Source: Ochrobactrum chromiisoli
GTDB taxonomy: Bacteria; Pseudomonadota; Alphaproteobacteria; Rhizobiales; Rhizobiaceae
Direction: 5' to 3'
DNA length: 64,000 bases
NCBI RefSeq assembly: GCF_026241335.1
Contig: NZ_JAPHAV010000001.1
Location: forward strand, 434,001 to 498,000
Part shown: in pieces, positions 1 to 9,281 of the stretch
How positions within the stretch are numbered: the stretch's first letter is position 1
How the letters are laid out: each line of letters opens with the position of its first letter
Made by a program: the position numbers and the translations under genes
Notes under the pieces: generated by a model
Databases searched by the model: none
The model's input: the letters and a program-made list of their open reading frames with translations, nothing else
What the model was told of the DNA's origin: nothing

Positions 1-250
1 CGGCGTCTCTCAATTCAACTTCTTCAATGGTTTCCTTGCGGGCGCCCATCTCTTCGAAGAAGACACGAAACCGCAATTCCTGCGCAGCTTCAATCGCTTC
101 GCGGGAGTTTGCAAGTCGTACTTCAAGTGAACCAATGCGTCCCAATACAATGGGGTCACCATTGGTTTCAAAAAGTGCCTGCTGTGCTTCTATACCCGAC
201 ATGATCGTATCATCGATGATTTGCTGGCTCATTCCAAGCAGTGTTGACAT
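1..250 (-). CDS. olsB: Ornithine-acyl-ACP N-acyltransferase (OlsB-like), 5' part only
   Basis: The first 83 codons of a minus-strand gene that runs off the left edge. The N-terminus reads MSTLLGMSQQIIDD, and the stretch IGSLEVRLANSREAIEAAQE followed by LRFRVFFEEMGA is typical of the GNAT/hemolysin-like OlsB family. These enzymes transfer a 3-hydroxyacyl chain from acyl-ACP to ornithine, the first step of ornithine-lipid synthesis at the inner membrane. The ATG at 250 is preceded by AGGAGCG at good spacing. The catalytic core lies outside the window, so assignment rests on the N-terminal segment only. Confidence 0.7.
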   Translation of the reverse strand, partial: MSTLLGMSQQIIDDTIMSGIEAQQALFETNGDPIVLGRIGSLEVRLANSREAIEAAQELRFRVFFEEMGARKETIEEVELRDA

Positions 251-497
251 GATGATTCGCTCCTGATCCTGTTATTCACGCATTCCTGAATGGTTTGCAG
301 TGGCAACGGATGATTTGTTTCATTCTCGCCATAGCAATAGAGTGTCAGTGCTACGTGAGGATGACAGAAGCGTGTCACCAATGTGTCAATCGCTGTGAGT
401 GGCGCTTATCCCCTTCAAAAAATTGTTAAATTTGAAATTCAAACTATGACAAAGGGTCATTTGGATCAAGTGCTGCGCTTTGCGTGCAAGAAAGAGC

Positions 498-983
498 CTA
501 TCTCGCTGCCTTTCTTTCACGCCGCCATCCAAGAAACTCTTCGAGAATGATCAGGCCCGCGCCGATGGTAATGAAAGCATCCGCGAGATTGAAGACGGCA
601 AAAGACCATGTCGGCAGGTGGAAGAGAATGTAATCCACGACATAGCCATGCATGACGCGGTCGATCAGGTTCCCGATCGCACCACCCACCACAAGCGCAA
701 AGCCATAACGCGCAAAGACCCGGTTGGCCGGATTGGTCCACCAGAGGTAAAGCACGAAAACAATGACGGCGGCAGTGATTGCGACCAGTCCCCAGTCATG
801 CAGCCATGCCAGCATCGAAAACGCGATGCCTTCATTATGCGTGCGAAACAGCGCAAGAAACGGCAGCAGGTCAATCTGTTGCCCATAGCCCATGCGGGTT
901 TCGACAAGATATTTGACGCCCTGATCAATCAGGACTGCGATGATGACAACGAGAAACGACGACAAAACCGCATGACGCTTCAT
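498..983 (-). CDS. lspA: Lipoprotein signal peptidase (signal peptidase II)
   Basis: 161 residues, the normal family length. LspA is an inner-membrane aspartyl protease that removes signal peptides from diacylglyceryl-modified prolipoproteins. Four hydrophobic segments are visible, and both catalytic aspartate motifs are present: [10 protein letters not shown] around residue 110 and [11 protein letters not shown] around residue 133. The start overlaps the end of the upstream RNA methyltransferase by 4 nt (ATGA), so the two are probably translationally coupled. It is the third gene of a minus-strand operon beginning at 3000. Confidence 0.95.
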   Translation of the reverse strand: MKRHAVLSSFLVVIIAVLIDQGVKYLVETRMGYGQQIDLLPFLALFRTHNEGIAFSMLAWLHDWGLVAITAAVIVFVLYLWWTNPANRVFARYGFALVVGGAIGNLIDRVMHGYVVDYILFHLPTWSFAVFNLADAFITIGAGLIILEEFLGWRRERKAAR

Positions 984-1864
984 CCGCTGACCCTTTCATC
1001 AAGCGTGAGCGCCTCGCGGCGAATTTCATAAAGCATGACACCCGTGGCAATCGCCAGATTGAGCGAATCTGCGCGGCCTGCCTGTGGGATGCGTGCAAGC
1101 TTGTCGCAGCTCTCAGCAAGTGTGTCCGGTAGACCCTGCTGTTCATTGCCCATCATCAGAATGACCGGCTTTTTGGCATAAGGGATGGTGCGATAATCGA
1201 CAGCACCTTTGAGATGGGTGCCAACGAGGAGGCCCGAAAAGCCTTTGCGCCAGCTGAGAAACTCAGTTTCCGTTGTCTTATAGAGCGGCATTGAGAAGAC
1301 CGAGCCCATCGTGGCGCGCACGGTTTCAAGCGAATAGGGATCAGTGGTATCACCAATCAGGATGATGCCCTTGGCACCGACCGCGTCAGCGGTGCGGATA
1401 ACCGTACCGAGATTGCCGGGATCGCGCACGCGATCAAGTGCGATGTAAACATCGTCGCCTTTTGGCCTGAGGTTTGCAAGCTGCTGATATTGCTGCTCGA
1501 AAACACCAACCACCATCTGCGGATTATCGCGCCGCGTGATCGCAGCCATGATCTTTTCGGTCACTTCGAGCACCAGTCCGCCTTTTGCGAAGGTACGCGC
1601 TGCAACCTGTTCGACCATTTTGTTGCCTTTGCCGGACTTGGCAAACACCAGTGTCTTGATGCGCCAGTCCTGTTCAAAGGCATCAATCACCAGCTTCAGA
1701 CCTTCAGCCAGAAACACGCCCTGCTGATCGCGAAATTTTTTCAGCGCCAGCGAGCGCAGGTCTTTGACAATCGGATTGGTGAGGCTGGTGACTTCCTTCA
1801 CCTGTCCCACGCGAGGACTTGAATGCATATTGCCGCTTTTGGAGAAATCGTCATTTCGGCTCAT
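980..1864 (-). CDS. TrmH/SpoU-family RNA 2'-O-methyltransferase
   Basis: 294 residues. The C-terminal SPOUT domain shows the three family motifs: [19 protein letters not shown] (motif 1), [13 protein letters not shown] (motif 2) and [15 protein letters not shown] (motif 3), which together form the SAM-binding trefoil knot. The N-terminal segment ([20 protein letters not shown]) resembles the substrate-binding domain of 23S rRNA and tRNA members. It overlaps both neighbours by 4 nt, indicating one operon with the class I methyltransferase before it and lspA after it. The exact target nucleotide cannot be read from sequence. Confidence 0.88.
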   Translation of the reverse strand: MSRNDDFSKSGNMHSSPRVGQVKEVTSLTNPIVKDLRSLALKKFRDQQGVFLAEGLKLVIDAFEQDWRIKTLVFAKSGKGNKMVEQVAARTFAKGGLVLEVTEKIMAAITRRDNPQMVVGVFEQQYQQLANLRPKGDDVYIALDRVRDPGNLGTVIRTADAVGAKGIILIGDTTDPYSLETVRATMGSVFSMPLYKTTETEFLSWRKGFSGLLVGTHLKGAVDYRTIPYAKKPVILMMGNEQQGLPDTLAESCDKLARIPQAGRADSLNLAIATGVMLYEIRREALTLDERVSG

Positions 1865-3000
1865 TTTGCTACCCAGCGGCTGAACATGGAGGTGGAAAGT
1901 GCGCGTTGGCTTGCACGTTCACGAAGAATAAGTTCGCCCGATTCGACCGTCCCGCCAAGGCCGGTAAAACGGTCGCGCACCAGTTCATGAATGGCGAAGA
2001 AGGATGCTCGGATCGAATAGGCAGTCAGAATGACGGCCAGCGCGTTTGGCGTGAGAATGGAACGGCAGGTATCGACCATGGCAGGCAGATGTTCGAACAA
2101 CTGCCAGACTTCGCCGTTCGGCCCACGGCCATAGGCGGGCGGATCAAGCAGGATGATGTCGTAGAAACTGCCGCGGCGCTCTTCGCGCGCGACAAATTTC
2201 ATAGCGTCTTCGCAGATCCAGCGGATCGGCTTGTCGGAGAGGCCTGCCATTTCCTGATTTTCGCGTGCCCAGATGATCGCCTTCTTGGAGGCGTCAACAT
2301 GGGTGACTTCAGCACCGGCGCGCGCTGCAACGAGCGAGGCTACACCCGTATAGCCGAACAGATTGAGCACTTTTACCGTGCGGCCCGCCTTGGCTGCTTC
2401 ACGGATCAGACCGTCCATATAAGACCAGTGGGCAGCCTGTTCCGGAAAAACACCGACATGGCGGAACGACGTGAAGCGGCCATGAAACGAAATGCCGTCA
2501 TGCTGCATCGGCCATGTTTCGCCTAGGGGCACTTTTGGAAACGCCCAGCGTCCCATGCCTTCTTCATCGGTGTTGCCGGTAAAGACCGCATCAGCCGTAT
2601 CCCATTCGCTCTTAGGCAAGCTTGGGAGCCAGATTGCCTGACCTTCCGGGCGAATGATGCGATAAGGGCCATATTGTTCGAGCTTGAGACCGTTGCCGCT
2701 GTCGAGCAGCGCATAGTCATCCGATGGCGCGGTTTCGAGAATAACCGGTGCGCGCTCGCCCGGACGCGCACCTGCATAAGCTTTGATTTCGCGCTGAGGG
2801 GCAGCAATCTGCTTTTCTTCAGCGGGCTTTGGCGTGGCTTTTGCAAATTGCGGACGCGGCTTTTTGAAGAACGCAGCCTTGCTGTCCGGCTTGTTCTCCT
2901 GCCTTGCTGCTGAACGCGGTTCATCATGCTTTGCACGGCCTGAACCGCGTTGCTCTTTACCGCCTGTCGGCTTTTTGCCTTTTGCTTTTGGCGCCTTCAC
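1861..3000 (-). CDS. Class I SAM-dependent methyltransferase, RlmI/RlmK-like
   Basis: 379 residues starting at a GTG with GGAG 8 nt upstream. The first ~70 residues are a Lys/Arg/Pro-rich, probably disordered tail (MKAPKAKGKKPTGGKEQRG) that could bind RNA. The Rossmann core carries motif I VLNLFGYTGVASLVAARAGA and the catalytic loop LLDPPAYGRGP, as in the RlmI/RlmK family that makes m5C or m2G in 23S rRNA. It heads the operon with the SpoU methylase and lspA. An unusual hairpin lies just upstream (3016-3043). Substrate unknown; an rRNA target is inferred from the family. Confidence 0.8.
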   Translation of the reverse strand: MKAPKAKGKKPTGGKEQRGSGRAKHDEPRSAARQENKPDSKAAFFKKPRPQFAKATPKPAEEKQIAAPQREIKAYAGARPGERAPVILETAPSDDYALLDSGNGLKLEQYGPYRIIRPEGQAIWLPSLPKSEWDTADAVFTGNTDEEGMGRWAFPKVPLGETWPMQHDGISFHGRFTSFRHVGVFPEQAAHWSYMDGLIREAAKAGRTVKVLNLFGYTGVASLVAARAGAEVTHVDASKKAIIWARENQEMAGLSDKPIRWICEDAMKFVAREERRGSFYDIILLDPPAYGRGPNGEVWQLFEHLPAMVDTCRSILTPNALAVILTAYSIRASFFAIHELVRDRFTGLGGTVESGELILRERASQRALSTSMFSRWVAK

Positions 3001-3015
3001 CCGAAACTCCGTGAT

Positions 3016-3043
3016 CTATTTGGCCCGTAGGTAGGCCAAATAG
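3016..3043 (-). other. Perfect 10-bp hairpin in the leader of the methyltransferase operon
   Basis: CTATTTGGCC (3016-3025) pairs perfectly with GGCCAAATAG (3034-3043) across an 8-nt loop. It sits 16-43 nt before the GTG at 3000 and about 34 nt after the stop of the LapA-domain gene. No T-run follows on the minus strand, so it is not a classical terminator. It could be an mRNA stabiliser, an autoregulatory site or an operator. Confidence 0.5.
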
Positions 3044-3076
3044 TACCGGAACGAAAGTGAAAAAGAAAAGCGAGTG

Positions 3077-3409
3077 CTATCGGAGAGTAGAAACTGCGTT
3101 TGAGGCATGGCGCTTTTCAGCCGTTTCGGCACGTTCCAGAAGCAGCGACGCTTCCTTTTTATAATGGCGTCCGCGGCGGCGATGCTTGCCTTGCGTCAGC
3201 CATGTCACAGCCGCGCCGATTAGCGCACCAAGGATAAGCGCCCCAAACAGCCAGATAAACAACGGTGCCTGATAGGTCAGCGCCGGATTGCCGGGATTAA
3301 ACGGGTCAATTGTCAGACCGACCGTTTCACGGTTGGCAACCGAAAGCGCGATCAGAATGACCGCCAACGGTACTAAAATGACAATCGTGATAACGCGCTT
3401 TGCCACCAT
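3077..3409 (-). CDS. LapA-domain (DUF1049) membrane protein
   Basis: 110 residues with two membrane segments: residues ~7-25 (VITIVILVPLAVILIALSV) and ~49-70 (APLFIWLFGALILGALIGAA). A basic, coiled-coil-like C-terminus follows (KHRRRGRHYKKEASLLLERAE). This layout matches the LapA/DUF1049 family; the E. coli homologue acts with LapB in controlling LPS synthesis. The gene lies 6 nt after ihfB and is almost certainly co-transcribed with it. A link to the LPS export genes on the other side of sppA is possible but inferred. Confidence 0.8.
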   Translation of the reverse strand: MVAKRVITIVILVPLAVILIALSVANRETVGLTIDPFNPGNPALTYQAPLFIWLFGALILGALIGAAVTWLTQGKHRRRGRHYKKEASLLLERAETAEKRHASNAVSTLR

Positions 3410-3415
3410 GATGGA

Positions 3416-3700
3416 TTAGATGGCGCCGTTGAGACGGTCGCGCAGCTCTTTACCGGTTTTGAAGAACGGCACCCACTTTTCTTCGACTTCAACCGTATCG
3501 CCGGTGCGCGGATTGCGACCGCTGCGGGCAGGGCGGTTTTTTACCGAGAAAGCGCCGAAGCCGCGCAATTCCACTCGATTTCCCTCGGCAAGTGCGCTGG
3601 TGATCTCATCAAAAACCGCGCCAACGATATTTTCAACATCGCGCTGGAAAAGATGCGGATTACGGCTGGCGATAATCTGAACGAGTTCGGATTTGATCAC
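3416..3700 (-). CDS. ihfB: Integration host factor subunit beta
   Basis: 94 residues, standard for IHF/HU proteins, with a GTG start ([11 protein letters not shown]). The DNA-intercalating beta-arm is visible as [20 protein letters not shown], and the C-terminus [13 protein letters not shown] is typical of IhfB rather than HU or IhfA. IHF bends DNA sharply and assists sigma-54 promoters, recombination and replication; it works as a heterodimer with IhfA, encoded elsewhere. It sits between sppA (40 nt upstream) and the LapA-domain gene, a conserved rhizobial arrangement. Confidence 0.96.
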   Translation of the reverse strand: MIKSELVQIIASRNPHLFQRDVENIVGAVFDEITSALAEGNRVELRGFGAFSVKNRPARSGRNPRTGDTVEVEEKWVPFFKTGKELRDRLNGAI

Positions 3701-3739
3701 GGCTTTAAACCCCTGTGTTTTCGTTGTCCGCCAAAGGAC

Positions 3740-4723
3740 TCACTTATTTGCCGGGGTGATACCCGACGTTCCATCAACGTGCCAAACCGAAAGAAGTCCG
3801 TCAAGGAAGATACGATCATTTGCGATCTCCTTTAGCAATCCATCGGCCTGCTGCGGTACGCCAAGAAGACGCGCACCGGCGTGAATAATCAGATCACGCA
3901 GCGAAAAACCTGTGTCGCTGCTTTCCGGCTTCCATTCGAGCTTGGGCAAATCTTTCGACACGCCCTTGCTGTCTAGCCATGCCACAGCTTCTTCTTCACC
4001 GCCCAGTCCGTCAATCAGCTTGTTTTGAACGGCCTGACGTCCGGTGAAAACAGCACCATTGGCAAGTGCAAGCGCTTGTTCATGCGTGAAAGAGCGGCGT
4101 TCCTGCACGATTCCCACGAACCAATCGTAGGAATCCATGATCATATTGCGGATCATCGCCTTGGCTTCTTCGCTTGCGGGGCTGAAATAATTTGGCTCAG
4201 CTTTCAGCGGCGACGACTTGATCGCCTCGACTTTGACGCCAATCGTATCGAGAAGTTTTGAAAGGTCGGGATATTGGAACAGCACACCGATTGATCCGAC
4301 GATGGACGTCTGGCGCGCAATAATATGATCAGAAGCGCTGGCAATCATATAACCAGCCGATGCTGCAAGTGTCCCAACCTGGGTTACGACGGGCTTTTTT
4401 TCGGCAATTTTCCGAACTGCCTCATAAATTGATTCGCCACCAACAGTGGTGCCGCCGGGTGAATCAAGGATCAGAATAACCCCTTTGACCGCATCGTCAT
4501 TGGCAATTTTATTGAGGCGCTTGAGCAGTTCTTCATTCTCGAAAATGGTGCCTTCAATGCGAACTTTTGCAACATGTGGCGTGGCAAAATTCGGGCCGCG
4601 CATGGAATAGGAGGCAATGCCAGCAATCAGTGCCGCCAGCAAAAGCAAAAAAGCAACGCGCCAGATGGTGAGCTTTCTGCGCAGTTTGCGTCTTTCGATC
4701 AGTGCTTCGGCATCATGAGCCAT
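3740..4723 (-). CDS. sppA: Signal peptide peptidase SppA (short form)
   Basis: 327 residues: an N-terminal membrane anchor (residues ~20-40, WRVAFLLLLAALIAGIAS) and one ClpP-fold S49 domain. The Ser nucleophile lies in GTLAASAGYMIASA and the general-base Lys in SSPLKAEPNYFSP, the Ser/Lys dyad of the short, homo-octameric SppA form. It degrades cleaved signal peptides in the inner membrane. The ATG at 4723 has GGATAAG upstream. First gene of the sppA-ihfB-lapA-like minus-strand group. Confidence 0.93.
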   Translation of the reverse strand: MAHDAEALIERRKLRRKLTIWRVAFLLLLAALIAGIASYSMRGPNFATPHVAKVRIEGTIFENEELLKRLNKIANDDAVKGVILILDSPGGTTVGGESIYEAVRKIAEKKPVVTQVGTLAASAGYMIASASDHIIARQTSIVGSIGVLFQYPDLSKLLDTIGVKVEAIKSSPLKAEPNYFSPASEEAKAMIRNMIMDSYDWFVGIVQERRSFTHEQALALANGAVFTGRQAVQNKLIDGLGGEEEAVAWLDSKGVSKDLPKLEWKPESSDTGFSLRDLIIHAGARLLGVPQQADGLLKEIANDRIFLDGLLSVWHVDGTSGITPANK

Positions 4724-5115
4724 GCTTATCCATCCACTTCATACAGTATCACAAACCTCTTTTAATCTATGGCTGGCAATAGGGAAAGGCGGCAATCATT
4801 TTATCCCAATTGATCCGAGACTATAATCAAAATCAGTTTTATGTTAACAATGAAGTGATCAGCTTTTTACCTGCATTTTGGGGGCTAAAACATACGTTTT
4901 TCGGCCATTTTTTAGTGTCCCGTCACATTTGCATGGCAGGTGCGTTGTTTTGCGGTCTGTAATAGACTTGAGTGTCGGGCTATTGCATCCCAAATAAGCC
5001 ATATTGAACGAAGACAGCATCAGATGAAAATGTTCATTCCTGATGTTCGTGTAAACAGTTGAGCAATAAACGGACATTAAAAACGCCGACGATTAACATT
5101 AAATGATCGAAAGAT
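4724..5115. other. Gene-free divergent promoter region between sppA and lptC
   Basis: 392 bases without a convincing gene. It must hold the divergent promoters of sppA and lptC. The only sizeable reading frame (minus, 4859-5077) lacks a ribosome binding site and family features. I see no strong palindrome, terminator or repeat here. Confidence 0.5.
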
Positions 5116-5835
5116 ATGATGAGCGCTGACACACCACATATACATGCTTCGCAAGGCGCTGCCACCGCAGCCCCAAAAGGCGCAGGCATGCATTTTGGAG
5201 CGTCTGAAAAGGCTGCTTCTGTTTTTCGTTCGGCCCAGCGGCACTCGATCCGCGTGCGCGTGCTTAAAGCAGCTCTGCCTGTTGCAGCCATTGCGCTTGC
5301 AGCCGTGTTTTCCTGGTACACATTTCTGGCAACGCCCTCAGCGCCTGTGAAGGTTGAGGTCAACAATGGCGGCGAGGCTGGAAAGCTTGTGATGAGCAAT
5401 CCGCAGCTTAACGGCTATACCAAAGACAACCGCCCCTATTCGATGATTGCTCAAAAGGCTGTGCAGGACGCCAAAAACAGCGGTTCGATTGCGCTTGAGG
5501 GCATTTCTGCAGAGCTCCCCGTTGGCGAGAATGGCAGCGCCAAGGTTGAGGCTGCTTCCGGTGTTTACGACAATGCGAACGGTCGTTTGCAACTTGATAA
5601 GGATTTTACTGTTACGACAAACGAAGGCTTGCGCGCTGTCATGCGTTCTGCGGATGTTAATCTCAAGAGCGGTCAGGTGACGACGGATAAGCCTGTCGAT
5701 ATTCGTAATGGTAGTACACAGATTAGCGCTGACAGCATGCAGATCAAAGAGAGCGGCAAGATCGTGATCTTTGAAAACAAGGTGCGTGTTGTCATTGACG
5801 GTGGCGCGGTTTCAGGTGACAACACGCCTGGTTAA
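5116..5835 (+). CDS. lptC: LPS export system periplasmic protein LptC
   Basis: 239 residues of the LptC/DUF1239 family. One membrane anchor lies at residues ~50-70 (LKAALPVAAIALAAVFSWYT). The periplasmic beta-jellyroll includes a segment around SMIAQKAVQDAKNSGSIALE and repeated GVYDNANGRLQL-like strands. LptC docks on LptFG and hands LPS to LptA. The start is ATGATG at 5116/5119; either ATG is possible. The next genes, lptA and lptB, complete the conserved export block. Confidence 0.9.
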   Translation: MMSADTPHIHASQGAATAAPKGAGMHFGASEKAASVFRSAQRHSIRVRVLKAALPVAAIALAAVFSWYTFLATPSAPVKVEVNNGGEAGKLVMSNPQLNGYTKDNRPYSMIAQKAVQDAKNSGSIALEGISAELPVGENGSAKVEAASGVYDNANGRLQLDKDFTVTTNEGLRAVMRSADVNLKSGQVTTDKPVDIRNGSTQISADSMQIKESGKIVIFENKVRVVIDGGAVSGDNTPG

Positions 5836-6051
5836 AATCGTATTGCCGCTGACTTTGGGCTTCGTTTCTTTCTGCGCAGTCAGATATTTGTATCTGGCTG
5901 GGTTCAGTTTAAGATCGGCGTCTAGTGATTATTGCTTGAGGTGGCGGTCTGAAAGGTTGATAGACTTTTCGGACGGGTTTATGCGTCGGGCATTGAATTT
6001 TATGCGCTCGGCCTGATTCCTTGGATGGGATATGTAGGGGAGCTAAAAAAC

Positions 6052-6696
6052 ATGGAACGCGAGACGGTCAAGATGAACAAGAGCATGAAGACCCGCAGTT
6101 TGCGGATAGGATTTGCGGCTTTGGCGCTTGGCCTGCTTGTTGCGCCGGTTTCCGTTCAGGCTCAGGATAGCCAGCAGGTGCCTTTTGGCAGTCTCAAGCT
6201 TTCCGGCGGCAAGGACCCGATCAAGATTGATGCCGACAAGCTTGAAATGCTCGATAAGGAAGGCAAGGCCATTTTCACGGGCAATGTTTCCGTGATGCAG
6301 GGCGATGCGCTTCTGAAGTCGGGCAAGATGATTGTCTTTTATAATAAGGACGCGCAGGGCGGAGGCACACAGCCCGCAGGCGGTACTGCCGGTTTGAGCG
6401 GATCGGGCATTGATCGCCTTGAAATCAGTGGCAAGGTTTATCTGAAATCCGGCACGCAGGTCGCAACCGGTGACACCGGAACCTATGATGGCAAAAGCCA
6501 GGTCATGGTGTTGCAAGGCCAGAAGGTCGTTCTGACCGATGGCGATAATGTTGCAACCGGCTGCAAGCTCACAGCCCATATGGACACCGGCAAGGCTTTC
6601 CTCGAAAGCTGCAAGGGCCAGAGCAAGGGCCGCGTCTCCATCATCATGGCGCCCGGCGATAAACAGCAGGGCGGTGCCGCGCCCAAATCGAATTAA
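6052..6696 (+). CDS. lptA: LPS transport periplasmic bridge protein LptA
   Basis: 214 residues from the ATG at 6052, which has GGGGAG about 10 nt upstream; ATGs at 6025 and 6073 are alternatives. A signal peptide (TRSLRIGFAALALGLLVAP) with cleavage near VQAQ leads into an OstA/LptA domain: KIDADKLEMLDKEGKAIFTG, then GTYDGKSQVMVLQG and DNVATGCKLTAHM. Oligomers of this beta-jellyroll form the periplasmic bridge that carries LPS to LptDE. lptB begins 11 nt after its stop. Confidence 0.9.
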   Translation: MERETVKMNKSMKTRSLRIGFAALALGLLVAPVSVQAQDSQQVPFGSLKLSGGKDPIKIDADKLEMLDKEGKAIFTGNVSVMQGDALLKSGKMIVFYNKDAQGGGTQPAGGTAGLSGSGIDRLEISGKVYLKSGTQVATGDTGTYDGKSQVMVLQGQKVVLTDGDNVATGCKLTAHMDTGKAFLESCKGQSKGRVSIIMAPGDKQQGGAAPKSN

Positions 6697-6707
6697 GCGG
6701 AGCGTGC

Positions 6708-7529
6708 GTGGGATTGTTCTCGAACAAGAAGGCCGAAGAGTCGCAGACCGTTTCCGAGGATGTTGAAGGCGTCATGCCATCGCAGCCTGGCAAAGTGGCC
6801 CGTCTCAAAGGGACTTTGGTTGCCCGTGGCCTATGCAAAAGCTATCGCGGACGACAGGTTGTCAACGGCGTGTCATTTGGTGTGCGCGCTGGTGAAGCTG
6901 TGGGCATTCTTGGCCCCAACGGTGCCGGTAAGACCACCTGTTTCTATATGGTGACAGGCCTTGTTCCGGCGGATGCCGGTGCCATTGAGATCGATGGTTA
7001 TGATGTAACTTCAATGCCGATGTATCGCCGCTCGCGTCTTGGTATCGGTTATCTGCCACAGGAAGCCTCGATTTTCCGTGGCCTTTCTGTTGAAAACAAC
7101 ATCAAGGCCGTGCTGGAAGTTGTCGAAAAAGACCGCAAGAAACGCGCGATAGAACTCGATGCCTTGCTCGAAGAGTTTCACATTGCGCATCTGCGTAAAG
7201 CACCCGCCATTTCGTTGTCTGGCGGTGAGCGTCGCCGTCTGGAAATTGCCCGTGCGCTCGCATCGCGCCCGAATTTCATGTTGCTTGACGAACCCTTTGC
7301 CGGTGTTGATCCGATTGCGGTTTCCGATATTCAGCAGCTTGTGCGTCATCTGACCAGCCGTGGCATCGGCGTCCTGATCACCGACCACAATGTGCGTGAA
7401 ACGCTCGGCCTGATTGATCGTGCCTATATCATCCATGCGGGGCAGGTTCTGACTCATGGCCGTCCTGCGGAAATTGTCGCCAATCCTGACGTGCGCAGGC
7501 TCTATCTCGGCGATCAGTTCACCCTCTGA
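6708..7529 (+). CDS. lptB: LPS export ABC transporter ATPase LptB
   Basis: 273 residues from a GTG start preceded by GCGGAG. Walker A is GPNGAGKTT (~residue 69), the signature is LSGGERRRLEIARAL, Walker B is FMLLDEPFAGVDP and the switch histidine is in LITDHNVRETL. The YLPQEASIFRGLSVENN segment is characteristic of LptB. It powers LPS extraction by LptFG from the inner membrane. An N-terminal extension of ~30 residues compared with E. coli LptB is usual in Rhizobiales. It precedes rpoN, the conserved order. Confidence 0.95.
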   Translation: MGLFSNKKAEESQTVSEDVEGVMPSQPGKVARLKGTLVARGLCKSYRGRQVVNGVSFGVRAGEAVGILGPNGAGKTTCFYMVTGLVPADAGAIEIDGYDVTSMPMYRRSRLGIGYLPQEASIFRGLSVENNIKAVLEVVEKDRKKRAIELDALLEEFHIAHLRKAPAISLSGGERRRLEIARALASRPNFMLLDEPFAGVDPIAVSDIQQLVRHLTSRGIGVLITDHNVRETLGLIDRAYIIHAGQVLTHGRPAEIVANPDVRRLYLGDQFTL

Positions 7530-7751
7530 TTCAATCTGATTGCAACGTGTGCTCTGAAATCGCAGTCCATGCGTTTTCTTTCCTGCGACTATTTTCCACT
7601 TTTGCCCGTAAAACGCACATTCTGAATTGACAAGCAAGGTTCGTACCAGTTTTGATGACTGACACGCCTTGATTGAAAAGAAATTTGGAAATGGCGGTTT
7701 TGCCAGCCTTTGATGTGTTGGCAGGGGGAAACCGGGGGAATTACACAACGC

Positions 7752-9281
7752 ATGGCCCTATCGCCGAAGCTTGATTTTCGCCAGTCGCAGTCGCTGGTGA
7801 TGACGCCTCAGCTGATGCAGTCTATCAAGCTGCTTCAGATGACGCATGTCGAGCTGGATCAGTTTCTTAATCTTGAAATTGAAAAAAATCCGCTGCTGGA
7901 CAGAATAGAGGCAGCGAATGATGATTTTTCAGACGCAGAGCCTCAACGCGACAATGAGGATGCTGGCGCATCTGATCCCACAGCAGATGACGACTGGTTC
8001 AAGACAGAAGCTGTCGAGGATGCGCAGGGGCTCTCATCTGCTTTCGACAGTTCGCTGGAGAATATCTTTCCCGATGATCCGGGCCGCAGCGATGATGCAC
8101 ATATGGACGTTGCCGCACAGTGGAAGACGTCCGCAGGCGAAACTTATAGTGCAGGCGGCAGCTATGACATTGATCAGGTTACGGCAAGTCGCATCTCGCT
8201 GAGCGCGCATGTTGCCGAGCAAATAGCAATGACATTTGCCAGCGTCCCTGACCGCTTCATTGCAACCGCTCTGGCCGATGCTTTGGATGAGAGCGGTTAT
8301 CTGCGTGCTGATGTGACATTGCTTGCCCAGAATCTTGGCGTTGAGACAGGCCATGTCGATCGCATTCTTCATGAAATGCAGAGCTTTGATCCTGCTGGAC
8401 TTTTTGCGCGTGATCTGCGCGAATGTCTCGCCATACAGCTTCGTCTCAAGGATCGGTTTGATCCGGCGATGGAAGCCCTGGTTGACAATCTTGACCTGCT
8501 CGCGCGGCGGGATTTTGCAGCGCTTAAAAAGCTTTGCGGGGTCGATCAGGCCGATATTCTCGATATGCTCAATGAGATTCGGATGCTTGATCCCAAGCCT
8601 GGAACCCAGTTTGAGGTTTCGGTGGCGGATGTCATCATCCCGGATGTGCTGGTGGCGATGGTGCGTGATGGAACCTGGGGGATTGAGCTTAATCCAGCCT
8701 CACAGCCCCGATTGATCGTGAATAATGAATATTATGCTGAAGTCAGCCCTTCCATCAAAGGTGAGGAAAAGGCATTTCTGGCTGATTGCATGCAGTCGGC
8801 CAACTGGCTTATGCGCAGCCTCGATCAGCGGGCGCGCACGATCCTGAAAGTGGCGCAGGAAATTGTGCGTCAGCAGGATGGATTTCTGCGTCACGGCGTA
8901 ACGCACCTCAAGCCGCTTAATCTGCGCACCGTGGCCGATGCCGTTGGCATGCATGAATCAACGATCAGTCGCGTGACGGCCAACAAATTCATGGCAACAC
9001 CGCGCGGCGTGTTTGAACTGCGCTATTTCTTCAATGCATCCATCGCTTCTTCCGAAGGAGGCGATGCGCATTCGTCCGAGAGTGTGCGGCATCGTATCCG
9101 TCAGATGATCGACGCGGAAAAGCCTGAGGATGTCTTATCCGATGATGCGATCGTTGATGCCTTGAAAAAGGACGGCGTGGATATTGCACGCAGAACGGTA
9201 GCGAAATACCGCGAAGCGATGAATATTCCATCATCGGTTCAACGCAGGCGGGAAAAGAAAGCGCGATTGTCTGCGCGCTAA
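7752..9281 (+). CDS. rpoN: RNA polymerase sigma-54 factor
   Basis: 509 residues from the ATG at 7752, which has GGGGGAA upstream; an in-frame TTG at 7710 is less likely. Region I shows the Gln-rich activator-interacting helix (LDFRQSQSLVMTPQLMQSIK). Region II is acidic (DDFSDAEPQRDNEDAG). The C-terminal RpoN box ARRTVAKYREAMN, which contacts the -24 element, is intact. Sigma-54 directs activator-dependent transcription of nitrogen and other regulons. It is followed by hpf and ptsN, the classical rpoN neighbourhood linked to the nitrogen PTS. Confidence 0.96.
   Translation: MALSPKLDFRQSQSLVMTPQLMQSIKLLQMTHVELDQFLNLEIEKNPLLDRIEAANDDFSDAEPQRDNEDAGASDPTADDDWFKTEAVEDAQGLSSAFDSSLENIFPDDPGRSDDAHMDVAAQWKTSAGETYSAGGSYDIDQVTASRISLSAHVAEQIAMTFASVPDRFIATALADALDESGYLRADVTLLAQNLGVETGHVDRILHEMQSFDPAGLFARDLRECLAIQLRLKDRFDPAMEALVDNLDLLARRDFAALKKLCGVDQADILDMLNEIRMLDPKPGTQFEVSVADVIIPDVLVAMVRDGTWGIELNPASQPRLIVNNEYYAEVSPSIKGEEKAFLADCMQSANWLMRSLDQRARTILKVAQEIVRQQDGFLRHGVTHLKPLNLRTVADAVGMHESTISRVTANKFMATPRGVFELRYFFNASIASSEGGDAHSSESVRHRIRQMIDAEKPEDVLSDDAIVDALKKDGVDIARRTVAKYREAMNIPSSVQRRREKKARLSAR

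Noticed and set aside
480-1031. Long plus-strand frame opposite lspA
   Set aside because: It is antisense to lspA, which has full family motifs; the antisense product has none.
4859-5077. 72-codon minus-strand frame between sppA and lptC
   Set aside because: No ribosome binding site, no recognisable family or secondary-structure pattern, and it sits in the divergent promoter region.
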